Under the pieces are notes generated by a model, which saw only the letters and a list, made by a program, of their open reading frames with translations, ran no database searches and was not told the DNA's origin. The position numbers and the translations under genes are program-made. This document shows, piece after piece, positions 33,384 through 42,017 of a stretch of 64,000 nucleotides of DNA. This DNA is from Flammeovirga sp. OC4 (lineage in GTDB: Bacteria; Bacteroidota; Bacteroidia; Cytophagales; Flammeovirgaceae), in assembly GCF_000812565.1 (NCBI RefSeq), contig NZ_JTAM01000045.1, forward strand, positions 1 to 64,000, given 5' to 3'. Each line of letters opens with the position of its first letter. Within the stretch, counting starts at the first letter, position 1.

Positions 33384-35681
33384 ATGTTAAAATACACATT
33401 AAATTTTTTCTTATTAATTACAACTTCCCTATCATTTTTTAGTTGTGCTAATTCACCATTCGGGAAGAAATCAAACTTAACCAAAGAAGAAAAAATCATC
33501 AGTATTGATGGCGACAATATATCAAAAGAAAACTTTGTCTATCTATACGAGAAAAACTATGTCAATGACAGCACCTATTATTCTCAGGAAAGCGTAGACA
33601 ACTACCTTGATCTTTTCATCAAATTTAAACTAAAAGTAGCAGAAGCTGTTGCTTTAGGATATGATACTCTTCCTGATTTCCAATCAGAATACAAGATGTA
33701 TTTACATCAACTAGAGGAGCCTTACCTGACCGAATCTGTATTTAATGACAGTTTAGTAAAACAAGCTTACGAAAGACAAAAAATTGAGGTCAATGCTTCT
33801 CACCTTTTAATAAAGTTAGAAGAAGGTGCATCTCCTGAGGATACATTAGCCGCCTACAATAAAGTTTTATCCATCAAAAAAGAACTTCAAGAAGGAAAAG
33901 ACTTTGAAGAGTTGGCTTTTCAATATTCTGAAGATCCTTCTGCAAAAAGAAATAAAGGTAACTTAGGCTATTTTACTTCTTTACAAATGGTCTACCCTTT
34001 TGAAGAGGCTGCTTTCAACACGGAAATTGATAGTGTTTCTGATATAATCAAAACACGTTTTGGATACCATCTATTAAAAGTAAATGATAAGAGAGAACGC
34101 TTTGGAAACCTACAAGTTCAACATATCATGATCAATAGTGGTCCAAGAGATACAAAGGAGAAACAGGAAATTGCGAAGCAAAAAGTATTTAGTATTTATG
34201 ACAGCTTACAAAATGGTGGCGATTGGAATGCATTGTGTACAAATTTCTCAGATGACAAAAGATCATCACAAAATAATGGTATTCTTCCTCCGGTAAGTGA
34301 AGTACGCTTCCCTCCTCAATTCTTAGAAGGTGTGAGTTCTTTGCAGAAAGTTGGTGAAATTGCCCAGCCGGTGAAAACTGATTTTGGATGGCATATTATC
34401 CGTTTATACAAAAAAGAGCCTGTTGCCCCTTATGAAACAATGTACCCTGGCTTGGTGACAAAAGTAAAAAGAGATAGTAGATCACAAACCAGTAGAAAAG
34501 ATTTTATTAAGAAACTGAAAAAAGACAATAGCTACACTGTTATTGACGAACATAAGACACTTGCGTATTCTTTAGTAGACAGTAGTTATTTAACGAATGA
34601 GTGGAAAAAATCGGAAGAGATTGACATTAAAACCTTAAAGAAGAAAGTTTTCACACTTAAAGGAAAAGATGTTACGGTCAATGATTTCTTAGACTACCTT
34701 GTTGAACATGAAAAGACTTCTAAAAATGATGATTTAGAAGAAGTTTTAGAAGATCATTTTAACAAATACTCTGAGTTGGTATTATTGGAGGTAGAAAAAG
34801 AAAACCTTCCTGAAAAATATCCAGAGTACAAGCACTTAGCACAAGAATACCAAGACGGTCTATTATTATTTAGAGTAATGGAAGATTGTGTATGGAATAA
34901 AGCGAGTCAAGATGCGGATGCTTTGGAAGCCTATTATGAAGCGAACAAGAACAGCTACATGTGGGATACTAGAGCAGTGATGTCTATTTATAATACGGGA
35001 AGTAAGCAAATAATGGCAGAAACCATTGAGATGTTGGATTCTAACTACTATCAAGTGTATCCTTCTGATGTTTCTACTATCACTTTCAAGAAAAACAGCT
35101 CATACCTCTACAAAAGTAGACTTAGTGATATAAAGAAAAGTGCTGAAGTATTGAAGCAAGATAAATCTCTATTTGTACTCCTTAATGTAGAAGTGAACAA
35201 AGGAGAGTACAAATCCATGAAAAGTAAGCGTCTCCAAAAAATCATCAATCAATACGTTGCTAATGGCGTTTCAGAAGACAGAATCAAATCTAACTTTGAA
35301 GAAGGTGCAATTGGTGTTGTCGATGTAAAATACTACTCAACAAATACAGCTGATTTTGTACAACAAAAGAACAGTAACAACAACCTTTCTGTATCGTTTA
35401 AAGAAGGTACTTTTGTAAAAGATGAAATTCCACACATGGATCACCTGAAATTAGAAAAAGGAAGATATACTTTTGAAGAGAGCAATAGATTCTTCATCGT
35501 TGAGATTAAAGATATCTTAGCTCCAAGTGTAAAATCATTGGACGAGTGTAAAGGGAGCGTTATTGCCAATTATCAAGAATACCTTGAGAAAAACTGGGTA
35601 AAAGAGTTATATCACAAGCACAATGTTGTGATTGATTCTATGCAGTTAAATTCGCTCTACCAAAAAGAACAAAGCATATAA
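33384..35681 (+). CDS. Parvulin-type peptidyl-prolyl isomerase lipoprotein (SurA/PpiD-like)
   Basis: A 765-residue protein with a lipobox (LSFFSC, Cys21). Two tandem rotamase (PpiC-type) domains are visible: about 133-230 (ASHLLIKLEEG..., FEELAFQYSEDPSAKRNKGNLGYF, IIKTRFGYHLLKV) and about 240-345 (VQHIMINSGPRD..., FSDDKRSSQNNGILPPVSEVRFPPQF, VKTDFGWHIIRLYKKEP). A long C-terminal region follows that looks like a degenerate further isomerase-like or substrate-binding part. Likely role: periplasmic folding of outer-membrane proteins. Placement after bamD supports this. Confidence 0.88.
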   Translation: MLKYTLNFFLLITTSLSFFSCANSPFGKKSNLTKEEKIISIDGDNISKENFVYLYEKNYVNDSTYYSQESVDNYLDLFIKFKLKVAEAVALGYDTLPDFQSEYKMYLHQLEEPYLTESVFNDSLVKQAYERQKIEVNASHLLIKLEEGASPEDTLAAYNKVLSIKKELQEGKDFEELAFQYSEDPSAKRNKGNLGYFTSLQMVYPFEEAAFNTEIDSVSDIIKTRFGYHLLKVNDKRERFGNLQVQHIMINSGPRDTKEKQEIAKQKVFSIYDSLQNGGDWNALCTNFSDDKRSSQNNGILPPVSEVRFPPQFLEGVSSLQKVGEIAQPVKTDFGWHIIRLYKKEPVAPYETMYPGLVTKVKRDSRSQTSRKDFIKKLKKDNSYTVIDEHKTLAYSLVDSSYLTNEWKKSEEIDIKTLKKKVFTLKGKDVTVNDFLDYLVEHEKTSKNDDLEEVLEDHFNKYSELVLLEVEKENLPEKYPEYKHLAQEYQDGLLLFRVMEDCVWNKASQDADALEAYYEANKNSYMWDTRAVMSIYNTGSKQIMAETIEMLDSNYYQVYPSDVSTITFKKNSSYLYKSRLSDIKKSAEVLKQDKSLFVLLNVEVNKGEYKSMKSKRLQKIINQYVANGVSEDRIKSNFEEGAIGVVDVKYYSTNTADFVQQKNSNNNLSVSFKEGTFVKDEIPHMDHLKLEKGRYTFEESNRFFIVEIKDILAPSVKSLDECKGSVIANYQEYLEKNWVKELYHKHNVVIDSMQLNSLYQKEQSI

Positions 35682-35828
35682 TACTCATTCTTTGAATTTA
35701 ATGTTAACAAACAGTAAATAGATTACAAGTATATCCCTCCGGATGACCTTATTTCTTTGAAGAATGAACTTTCCACTCTAAATTAGAGCTAAATTCAGAT
35801 TATAAATTAACATCAATTTCAAATTAAA

Positions 35829-36518
35829 ATGGCAGCAGATCTCGAAAGAAAAATTCTTGTGGTGGACGATGAGCCGGATATTGTAGAGATTTTAAGTTAC
35901 AACTTACAAAAAGAAGGGTACAACGTGAAGACCGCTAACGACGGAAAGCAAGCGGTTGGTGTAGCCAAGGAGTTTCACCCTGAACTGATCATTTTAGATA
36001 TTATGATGCCAGTGATGGATGGTGTGGAAGCGTGTAGACAGATCAAAGAGAATCCTGAATTATCAGATGCTCATGTGATCTTCTTAACAGCACGTGCGGA
36101 GGAGTATTCAGAAGTAGCTGCATTTGATGTTGGTGCTGACGATTATATCGTGAAACCCGTAAAGCCAAGAGCTTTAATGAAGAGAATTGAGTCTATTTTC
36201 AAAAGAAAGAATAAATCTTCTTCTAAGAAAAAAGATGTCATCAATATTGATAAATTCTCTATCGATAAGTCAAGCTATACCTTGTACATCGACGGTGAAG
36301 CAAAAACACTTCCTAAGAAAGAGTTTGAATTGCTTTACTTCTTAGCAGAAAGTCCAAATAAAGTCTTTAATAGAGATGATCTATTGAGAAACATTTGGGG
36401 TACTGATGTGTATGTATTAGCAAGAACTGTTGATGTTCACATCAGAAGAGTGAGAGAAAAAATTGGAGAAGGATATATCAAAACTGTAAAAGGGGTTGGT
36501 TATAAATTTGAAATTTAG
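35829..36518 (+). CDS. OmpR/PhoB-type response regulator
   Basis: A 229-residue regulator: receiver domain about 7-120 (ILVVDDEPDIVEIL acidic pocket, LIILDIMMPVMDG phospho-acceptor Asp, FLTARAE, GADDYIVKPVKPRAL), short linker (KRKNKSSSKKKD), then a winged-helix DNA-binding domain about 135-228 (LPKKEFELLYFLAESPNKVFNRDDLLRNIWGTDVYVLARTVDVHIRRVREKIG, GVGYKFEI). The kinase gene follows 103 bp later, after a terminator. PhoB-like activity (phosphate response) is a possibility based on overall resemblance, but is not proven by a Pho box. Confidence 0.9.
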   Translation: MAADLERKILVVDDEPDIVEILSYNLQKEGYNVKTANDGKQAVGVAKEFHPELIILDIMMPVMDGVEACRQIKENPELSDAHVIFLTARAEEYSEVAAFDVGADDYIVKPVKPRALMKRIESIFKRKNKSSSKKKDVINIDKFSIDKSSYTLYIDGEAKTLPKKEFELLYFLAESPNKVFNRDDLLRNIWGTDVYVLARTVDVHIRRVREKIGEGYIKTVKGVGYKFEI

Positions 36519-36568
36519 GAAAATTCATTTTCCCTATAATCCTACTCTAAATCATACTAATAAATCAA

Positions 36569-36610
36569 AAAACCTCATTACCTTTCTTAGGTCATGAGGT
36601 TTTATTTTCC
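36569..36610 (+). terminator. Terminator-like hairpin between the response regulator and its kinase
   Basis: AAAACCTCAT / ATGAGGTTTT stem with a 15-nt loop and T-rich tail TTTTATTTT. It ends about 12 nt before the kinase start codon, so it may lower kinase expression relative to the regulator. Confidence 0.75.
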
Positions 36611-36621
36611 AACATCATTTT

Positions 36622-37689
36622 ATGTTTTTCAACGCCAGATCAGTTTCATTATTACTAGCCCTTTGTATTGGAGGTATTACTGGTGCCTTTCTTTCCATTA
36701 CAACAGGTATTGAACATACAGGTATTTTGGTGGGAATGCTCATTTCATTCTCCTCCTCTTTCCTACTGACCTATTTTGTATTAGAATTCATCTTCTTTAA
36801 GGAGGTAGGTAATATCCATCGACAAATTCATGAATTAAGAAATAAACAGATCTCCTCTCCTGACACATTTAATTTAATGCAGAAAGAAAAGAATCCTATT
36901 TCTGGCATTAAGTCGCAGATTAAGAATTATGCTGAGATGAAGGAAGAGGAAATTGCTCAGTTGAAGCAAATGGAGGAATACAGAAAGGAATTCCTCGCTA
37001 ACATTTCACATGAACTAAAAACACCGATTTTTGCTACCCAAGGTTTTATCCTAACCCTCTTAGATGGAGCAGTAGATGATAAAAAGGTGAGAGATCGTTT
37101 CCTGAAAAAAGCTGCTAAATCACTCAACTCATTAAACATTTTAGTAGAAGATCTTTTGACTGTTTCCAAGATAGAAGCTGGAGAGATTTCTATGGAATTT
37201 GAAGAGTTTGATCTGCAAGTGATGATCGTTGATGTATTAGAACAAGTAGAGCAAAAAGCAGAAAAGAAAAATATTCTTGTTACTTTAGAGGCTCCAAATG
37301 ATGATCCTATCTATGTTGATGCTGATTACAACCGTCTAAAACAGGTGGTAATCAACTTAGTTGTTAACGGAATTAAGTATAATAACAAAAATGGATTTGT
37401 TAAAGTAATTTTGCAGGTCAATGAAGATACGGTTACTGTATGTGTAAAAGATAATGGCATTGGCATTCCTAAAGAAGACCATAGTAGGCTCTTTGAAAGG
37501 TTCTATAGAGTTGAAAAAAGTAGAACGAAAAAACAAGGAGGATCTGGTTTGGGATTGGCCATTTGTAAGCATATTTTGGAAAGACACGATACAGTCATCA
37601 CATTGGAAAGTGAAGAAGGAAAAGGCTCAGCTTTTTCTTTCGATTTAAAGTTATCCAAAGAAGTAAACAATGAAGATTCCGAATTTTAA
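36622..37689 (+). CDS. Sensor histidine kinase (PhoR-like)
   Basis: A 355-residue kinase with two N-terminal membrane helices (SLLLALCIGGITGAFLSI and GILVGMLISFSSSFLLTYFVLEF) and almost no periplasmic loop, so sensing is probably within the membrane or cytoplasm. HisKA: EFLANISHELKTPIFATQGF (His about 132). HATPase: N-box VINLVVNGIKYNNKNG, G1 DNGIGIP, then RFYRVEKSR and GGSGLGLAICKHIL. No PAS domain is evident. It follows the OmpR-type regulator and overlaps the pseudouridine synthase gene by 20 bp. Confidence 0.9.
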   Translation: MFFNARSVSLLLALCIGGITGAFLSITTGIEHTGILVGMLISFSSSFLLTYFVLEFIFFKEVGNIHRQIHELRNKQISSPDTFNLMQKEKNPISGIKSQIKNYAEMKEEEIAQLKQMEEYRKEFLANISHELKTPIFATQGFILTLLDGAVDDKKVRDRFLKKAAKSLNSLNILVEDLLTVSKIEAGEISMEFEEFDLQVMIVDVLEQVEQKAEKKNILVTLEAPNDDPIYVDADYNRLKQVVINLVVNGIKYNNKNGFVKVILQVNEDTVTVCVKDNGIGIPKEDHSRLFERFYRVEKSRTKKQGGSGLGLAICKHILERHDTVITLESEEGKGSAFSFDLKLSKEVNNEDSEF

Positions 37690-38386
37690 GAAGTGGATCA
37701 TTTTTGAAAATGACAATTATATTTTAGTCAATAAACCTCCTTATATATCATCATTAGAAGATAGAGATAAAACACTACCTACTGTATACCAAGAAGCCAA
37801 AAAATACGGTGGAGATACGCAGTTATGCCACCGTTTAGACAAGGAAACTTCAGGTGTGATGGCTATTGCCAAAAATCCTGAAGCCTATAGAAACCTTGCT
37901 ATTCAGTTTGAAAAACGAGAAGTAGAGAAAATCTATCACGCAGTAGTTGATGGTGTAGAAAATTTTGAAGGAAACATGATTGACAGAAATATTCTTGTTT
38001 CTGGCAGAGGAAATGTGAGGATTGATATTGAAGGTAAACCTTCTCAGACCATTGTTAAAACTGAGGAAATCTATAAATTTCATTCTTTAGTGGCTTGTAA
38101 ACCGCTAACAGGAAGAATGCACCAAATTCGTATTCACCTTGCGTATATTGGTTCTCCTATTATTTCTGACGAAGTTTATGGTGGTGAAAAACCCTATTTA
38201 TCTGTCATTAAAGGCAGAAAATTCAACTTAAAAAACAACACAGAAGAACAGCCGTTGATGTCTCGTGTAGCACTTCATGCAAGGTCTTTAAAATTTAAAG
38301 ATGTGGATGGTACTGAAATCTCAATAGAAGCAGAATATCCAAAAGATATGAGAGCTGTTATTACTCAACTTAGAAAATATAAATAA
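37670..38386 (+). CDS. RluA-family pseudouridine synthase
   Basis: A 238-residue RNA pseudouridine synthase. The catalytic signature CHRLDKETSGVMAIAK (catalytic Asp in HRLD) is at about 54-69, preceded by VNKPPYISS (family motif I) and followed by IYHAVVDGV and the TGRMHQIRIHLAYIGSPIISDEVYGG block. No S4 RNA-binding domain is present, which places it among the single-domain RluA-type enzymes. It converts uridine to pseudouridine in rRNA or tRNA; the site is not predictable. Its start lies within the kinase gene end, and the thioesterase gene begins 1 bp after its stop. Confidence 0.9.
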   Translation: MKIPNFKKWIIFENDNYILVNKPPYISSLEDRDKTLPTVYQEAKKYGGDTQLCHRLDKETSGVMAIAKNPEAYRNLAIQFEKREVEKIYHAVVDGVENFEGNMIDRNILVSGRGNVRIDIEGKPSQTIVKTEEIYKFHSLVACKPLTGRMHQIRIHLAYIGSPIISDEVYGGEKPYLSVIKGRKFNLKNNTEEQPLMSRVALHARSLKFKDVDGTEISIEAEYPKDMRAVITQLRKYK

Positions 38387-38387
38387 T

Positions 38388-38873
38388 ATGATTTCTCCTT
38401 ATTTTCAAGATCACATGGAGGGCAATGTTTGCTTTGGGTGTGGGAAGAAAAATGATGATGGTTTACATATCAAAGGGTATTGGGAAGGAGACGAAGCACA
38501 CTGTATTTGGCAAGCTGAAGAAAAATACCACGGATGGGCCAACCTCTTAAGTGGTGGTATATTATCGACTATCATAGATTGTCACTGTATGGGTACTGCT
38601 ATGGCGTATGCATATAAATCAGAAGGTAGAGCATTAGACTCAAAACCTTGGTACAGATATGCAACAGGCACAATGAATATTAAATTCTTAAAACCTACTC
38701 CTATTGCTGTTCCTGTAAAACTAATTGCAAGAGTAACGGAACAAAAAGGTAAAAAAGTGGTAATGAAATGCGAAGCTTGGTCTGGCGATACCTTAACTGC
38801 TGAAGCAGATGTCATTGCAATTAGAGTTTACAACAGTGCAGATGAACAAGGTGAGAATCCTTTTATTGATTAA
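38388..38873 (+). CDS. PaaI-type hotdog thioesterase
   Basis: A 161-residue hotdog protein. The N-terminal CFGCGKKNDDGLHIKGYW segment is typical of PaaI-like members, with HGWANLLSGGILSTIIDCHCMGTAMAY forming the central helix and its preceding active-site loop, then MNIKFLKPTPIAVPVKLIARV strands. Likely activity: cleavage of a CoA thioester in the cytoplasm. Its place between a pseudouridine synthase and an O-methyltransferase, with gaps of 1 and 18 bp, shows co-transcription but does not reveal the substrate. Confidence 0.84.
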   Translation: MISPYFQDHMEGNVCFGCGKKNDDGLHIKGYWEGDEAHCIWQAEEKYHGWANLLSGGILSTIIDCHCMGTAMAYAYKSEGRALDSKPWYRYATGTMNIKFLKPTPIAVPVKLIARVTEQKGKKVVMKCEAWSGDTLTAEADVIAIRVYNSADEQGENPFID

Positions 38874-38891
38874 TCAATATCCCCTATTTTA

Positions 38892-39533
38892 ATGCTAAAC
38901 ATCACTCACCCTGAGATTGATAAATATATTGAGGAGGTTTCTACGGATGAAAACCCTATTTTAAAGGAGTTAGACAGAGCCACTCATTTACAAGAAAATA
39001 TGCCTCACATGGTATCAGGACATCCTCAGGGATTGTTCCTGACCATGTTAGCCAAAAGTATGAATGCCAAAAATGTCCTTGAAATAGGCACATTTACAGG
39101 CTATGCAGCTATAGCATTGGCACAAGGGATGCCAGAAAATAGTCAACTACACACTATTGAAGTGGATGATGAAAAAGAAAATATCATCCGTGAGTATATA
39201 GGAAAAGCTAACCTCGATCACATCATTCATCTACATATTGGAAAAGCACTCGAAATTATTCCTTCATTAGACACTAATTTTGACATTGTGTTTATTGATG
39301 CAGACAAAATGAATAATGATGCTTATTATGAACTTTGTCTCCCACTGATTAGAGAAGGCGGTTTCTTATTGATTGACAATGTGTTATGGAAAGGAAAAGT
39401 AGTTGATGAATCTGCTAATGATAAAATGACAATGGCCATCAAGACTTTTAATGAAAAAGTTGCCTCTGATAAAAGAGTCCAAAGTTTCATTTTACCCCTA
39501 AGAGATGGTATTTTAATGGCTCAAAAATTGTAG
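38892..39533 (+). CDS. SAM-dependent O-methyltransferase (class I, CCoAOMT-like)
   Basis: A 213-residue methyltransferase. The SAM site is NVLEIGTFTGYAAIALAQGMP (about 60-80; split as NVLEIGTFTGY and AAIALAQ), followed by LHTIEVDDE, and the metal/catalytic region FDIVFIDADKMNN...YYELCLPLIREGGFLLIDNVLWKGKVVD. This is the caffeoyl-CoA/catechol O-methyltransferase-like family (O-methyltransferase family 3), usually magnesium-dependent, that methylates catechol-type hydroxyls. The bacterial substrate is unknown. It is the last gene of the regulator-kinase operon. Confidence 0.88.
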   Translation: MLNITHPEIDKYIEEVSTDENPILKELDRATHLQENMPHMVSGHPQGLFLTMLAKSMNAKNVLEIGTFTGYAAIALAQGMPENSQLHTIEVDDEKENIIREYIGKANLDHIIHLHIGKALEIIPSLDTNFDIVFIDADKMNNDAYYELCLPLIREGGFLLIDNVLWKGKVVDESANDKMTMAIKTFNEKVASDKRVQSFILPLRDGILMAQKL

Positions 39534-39769
39534 ATTTGTAAGAATATACTTATTTTTTAGTAAGAGTAATACAAAAAAATTATTTTTGCTCTAACGATTA
39601 AGTACTAGGATTTAAGAAAATGGGAGCATTAGATTGATTTTATCCTAATCAAAATAGTTTTCAACCTACTACTACAAGGTATTCAAACCGAACTGAGGTA
39701 GATTTAAACTAATCTTTTCAATCCCTATGATGTTTATCTTATAACTTACGGTGTAATTAATACCTCATT

Positions 39770-41797
39770 ATGAAGAAAATATATACAGTTGGTTTCCTTT
39801 TGAGCGTGGGTGCAATGTTTAGCTCGTTTAATGGAATTACCTCTGAAATTAATACTAACGTTAACCCACAAAATGCCATTTATCAATCCCCGCTTCAGGA
39901 AGATAACCCTTATCCAATCATTACGAATGTTCATTCAAAAATAGTTAATGGTGAGGAAATTACTCTTGTTGACGCCAATGGCATCTCTGCTTTTATTGCT
40001 GGTAAAAATCAAAACTTGCTTTTAATTGCTACATCTCTCAATGTAGATGTAAAAAAGATATACAAATACAATGACATGGACGCCTATGATGACTTGATGG
40101 AAGGCCATGTCTATTACCTTAAATCAAAAAAGGGTAAAGCAACTACGGCTACTCATACCACGATTGATGAGAAAAACTTATGGGAAGTTTCTCAAAAATA
40201 TGGTATCAAACTGAAAAGCTTAGCCAAGAAAAATAGAATGAAACCTGACGAGCCTTTAGCAAGAGGTAGAGTTTTATTCTTACAAAAAACAAGACCTAAA
40301 TCTGTTCCTCCAAAGGTGATTGACATCCCTGAAGAAGTAAAAGAAGAGGTTACAGCAGATTCATCTTTAGTAGAAACAATAGCAGACCCTGCAACGGTCA
40401 TCTCTATTGTGGCCAATGATAGCGTTCCTTCTTTAAATCCCAATTCTAAAACACATACAGTACAAGATGGTGAAAGTGTTTTCACAATTTCTAGAATGTA
40501 CAATGTGACAATGTTGGACCTGAAAAATTGGAATAACATTGGTGATGATCTGTCTTTAGAAGAGGGACAAGTATTAATTGTTGGGAAGGAAGAAGAAAAA
40601 GTAATCAAAGAAGAAGTAGCGGCTGCTCCTGTAGAAACAAATGTAGCTACAGAACAACCTGCTATTAATGAAAGCTCTTTTGAGATTATTCCTCCTGCTG
40701 ATAACGCAGCAGTAACAGTTACTCCAGCTGCAGCTGGCAATCAAGCCATCACAGTAGGAGAAGCGATTACTGTAGGTGCTGTAACAGTTGGAGCAGAGCA
40801 ACCTGCAGTTGAACAGCCAGCTGTAGAACAACCCGCTTTTCAAGAGCCTGCAGCCATTGAACAACCTGCTGCTCCTGAAACTTATGTTGTGCAACAAGGA
40901 GAATTTTATTACGGAATTGCTCGTAAATTTGGCGTAACGCCTCAAAACCTTCAAGCTTGGAACAACAACAAAGCTTTAAAACCTGGTGATAAGATTTATG
41001 TATCTAATCCATCAGCCGCTAGTGGACCAGCAGCTACTTCAGGTGTATATGCCGTAAGAGGTAATACTAATATTGATGCTGAAGGACCTTATACAGGACA
41101 AATTATCGCTCACCCTACTCAAAGGGGCGAAACTGTCAAATCAATTGCGGCAACTTATGGATTGACAGAAAATGATATTTATACTCAGAATCGTGGGCGT
41201 TTAAACCCTGGAGATCAACCGAAAAATGGTATGATGCTTCAAATTCCAATTGACAAAGCCAACGGTGCTCAAAATAATTATAATCAAGTGGCAGCTGCGG
41301 CTACTCAACCTGCTGCAGAGAACTACAACGTTGCTGCTGCGGAAAAGCCATTGGAAGCACCAAATGAAACAGTGATAAATACAACTGTAATTGCAGCTCA
41401 ACCTGCTACAGCAGTAGCAGCTACTCCTACTGTAAGCGAAACAGTTGATACAAATGCGACAACGCATACAGTACAAAAAGGAGAAACGTTGTTTGCTATT
41501 TCAAGAAAATACAGTATTTATCATAAAGACTTGATCAAGTGGAACAACTTACCTACAAGTGGAGCCATCAACGAAGGACAAACACTTCGCCTTACTGCTC
41601 CAGAAGAAAGTTTTGCTGAAGAATCATTTACTGAAACGGCAAGTTCTCCAGGTATTGCAGAATATCACGTAGTAGAAAAAGGTGATACACTGTTCTCTGT
41701 TTCTAGAAAATATGGTGTAACGGTTGGTTCAATCAAAGATTTGAACGGCATGACAACAAATGAAATAAAGATTGGTCAACGATTGCAAGTAAAATAG
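39770..41797 (+). CDS. Multi-LysM peptidoglycan-binding protein
   Basis: A 675-residue protein with an N-terminal signal-like segment. It carries at least four good LysM units: THTVQDGESVFTISRMYNVTMLDLKNWN (about 226), TYVVQQGEFYYGIARKFGVTPQNLQAWN (about 371), THTVQKGETLFAISRKYSIYHKDLIKWN (about 565) and EYHVVEKGDTLFSVSRKYGVTVGSIKDLN (about 628), plus two weaker ones in the N-terminal 180 residues and near 445. Linkers are rich in Pro, Ala, Val, Glu and Gln, with a short VEQPA repeat near 340-350. It has no glucosaminidase or peptidase domain, so it probably anchors or organises the cell wall. A terminator follows. Confidence 0.85.
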   Translation: MKKIYTVGFLLSVGAMFSSFNGITSEINTNVNPQNAIYQSPLQEDNPYPIITNVHSKIVNGEEITLVDANGISAFIAGKNQNLLLIATSLNVDVKKIYKYNDMDAYDDLMEGHVYYLKSKKGKATTATHTTIDEKNLWEVSQKYGIKLKSLAKKNRMKPDEPLARGRVLFLQKTRPKSVPPKVIDIPEEVKEEVTADSSLVETIADPATVISIVANDSVPSLNPNSKTHTVQDGESVFTISRMYNVTMLDLKNWNNIGDDLSLEEGQVLIVGKEEEKVIKEEVAAAPVETNVATEQPAINESSFEIIPPADNAAVTVTPAAAGNQAITVGEAITVGAVTVGAEQPAVEQPAVEQPAFQEPAAIEQPAAPETYVVQQGEFYYGIARKFGVTPQNLQAWNNNKALKPGDKIYVSNPSAASGPAATSGVYAVRGNTNIDAEGPYTGQIIAHPTQRGETVKSIAATYGLTENDIYTQNRGRLNPGDQPKNGMMLQIPIDKANGAQNNYNQVAAAATQPAAENYNVAAAEKPLEAPNETVINTTVIAAQPATAVAATPTVSETVDTNATTHTVQKGETLFAISRKYSIYHKDLIKWNNLPTSGAINEGQTLRLTAPEESFAEESFTETASSPGIAEYHVVEKGDTLFSVSRKYGVTVGSIKDLNGMTTNEIKIGQRLQVK

Positions 41798-41820
41798 AGT
41801 CATTGAACCTTTCAACGAAT

Positions 41821-41856
41821 AGCCTTGGTAATCTCTTTTTACCAAGGCTTTTTTTT
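41821..41856 (+). terminator. Rho-independent terminator after the LysM gene
   Basis: AGCCTTGGTA / TACCAAGGCT perfect 10-bp stem with 9-nt loop and T8 tail. Confidence 0.92.
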
Positions 41857-41893
41857 ATCATCTCTCCTACTCTAGCTCTCCATTTTTTTCGAA

Positions 41894-41960
41894 TTGACAA
41901 TAATGTGTAAATTCTTAATTTTTTTATATAAGTCATTCCTTTATAAATCCAAGACCTTTG
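41894..41960 (+). promoter_or_regulatory. Shared promoter architecture, copy A (before the repeat lipoprotein)
   Basis: TTGAC at 41894, AATGTGTAAAT at 41902, TAAGT at 41929 and GACCTTTG at 41953. The offsets from the AATGT word (-8, 0, +27, +51) are the same in the two other copies at 44088 and 45201. The last block resembles the TAnnTTTG -7 box. The start codon is at 42018. Confidence 0.6.
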
Positions 41961-42017
41961 TAAGGTAATCAAATACATATATTTCTATCATTTCAATCTA
42001 ATTAAGAGATAAACGTT

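Noticed and set aside
40574-40954. Minus-strand frame over the LysM gene
   Set aside because: It is the reverse complement of the low-complexity Pro/Ala/Glu/Gln linker and has an abnormal Ser/Cys-rich composition.
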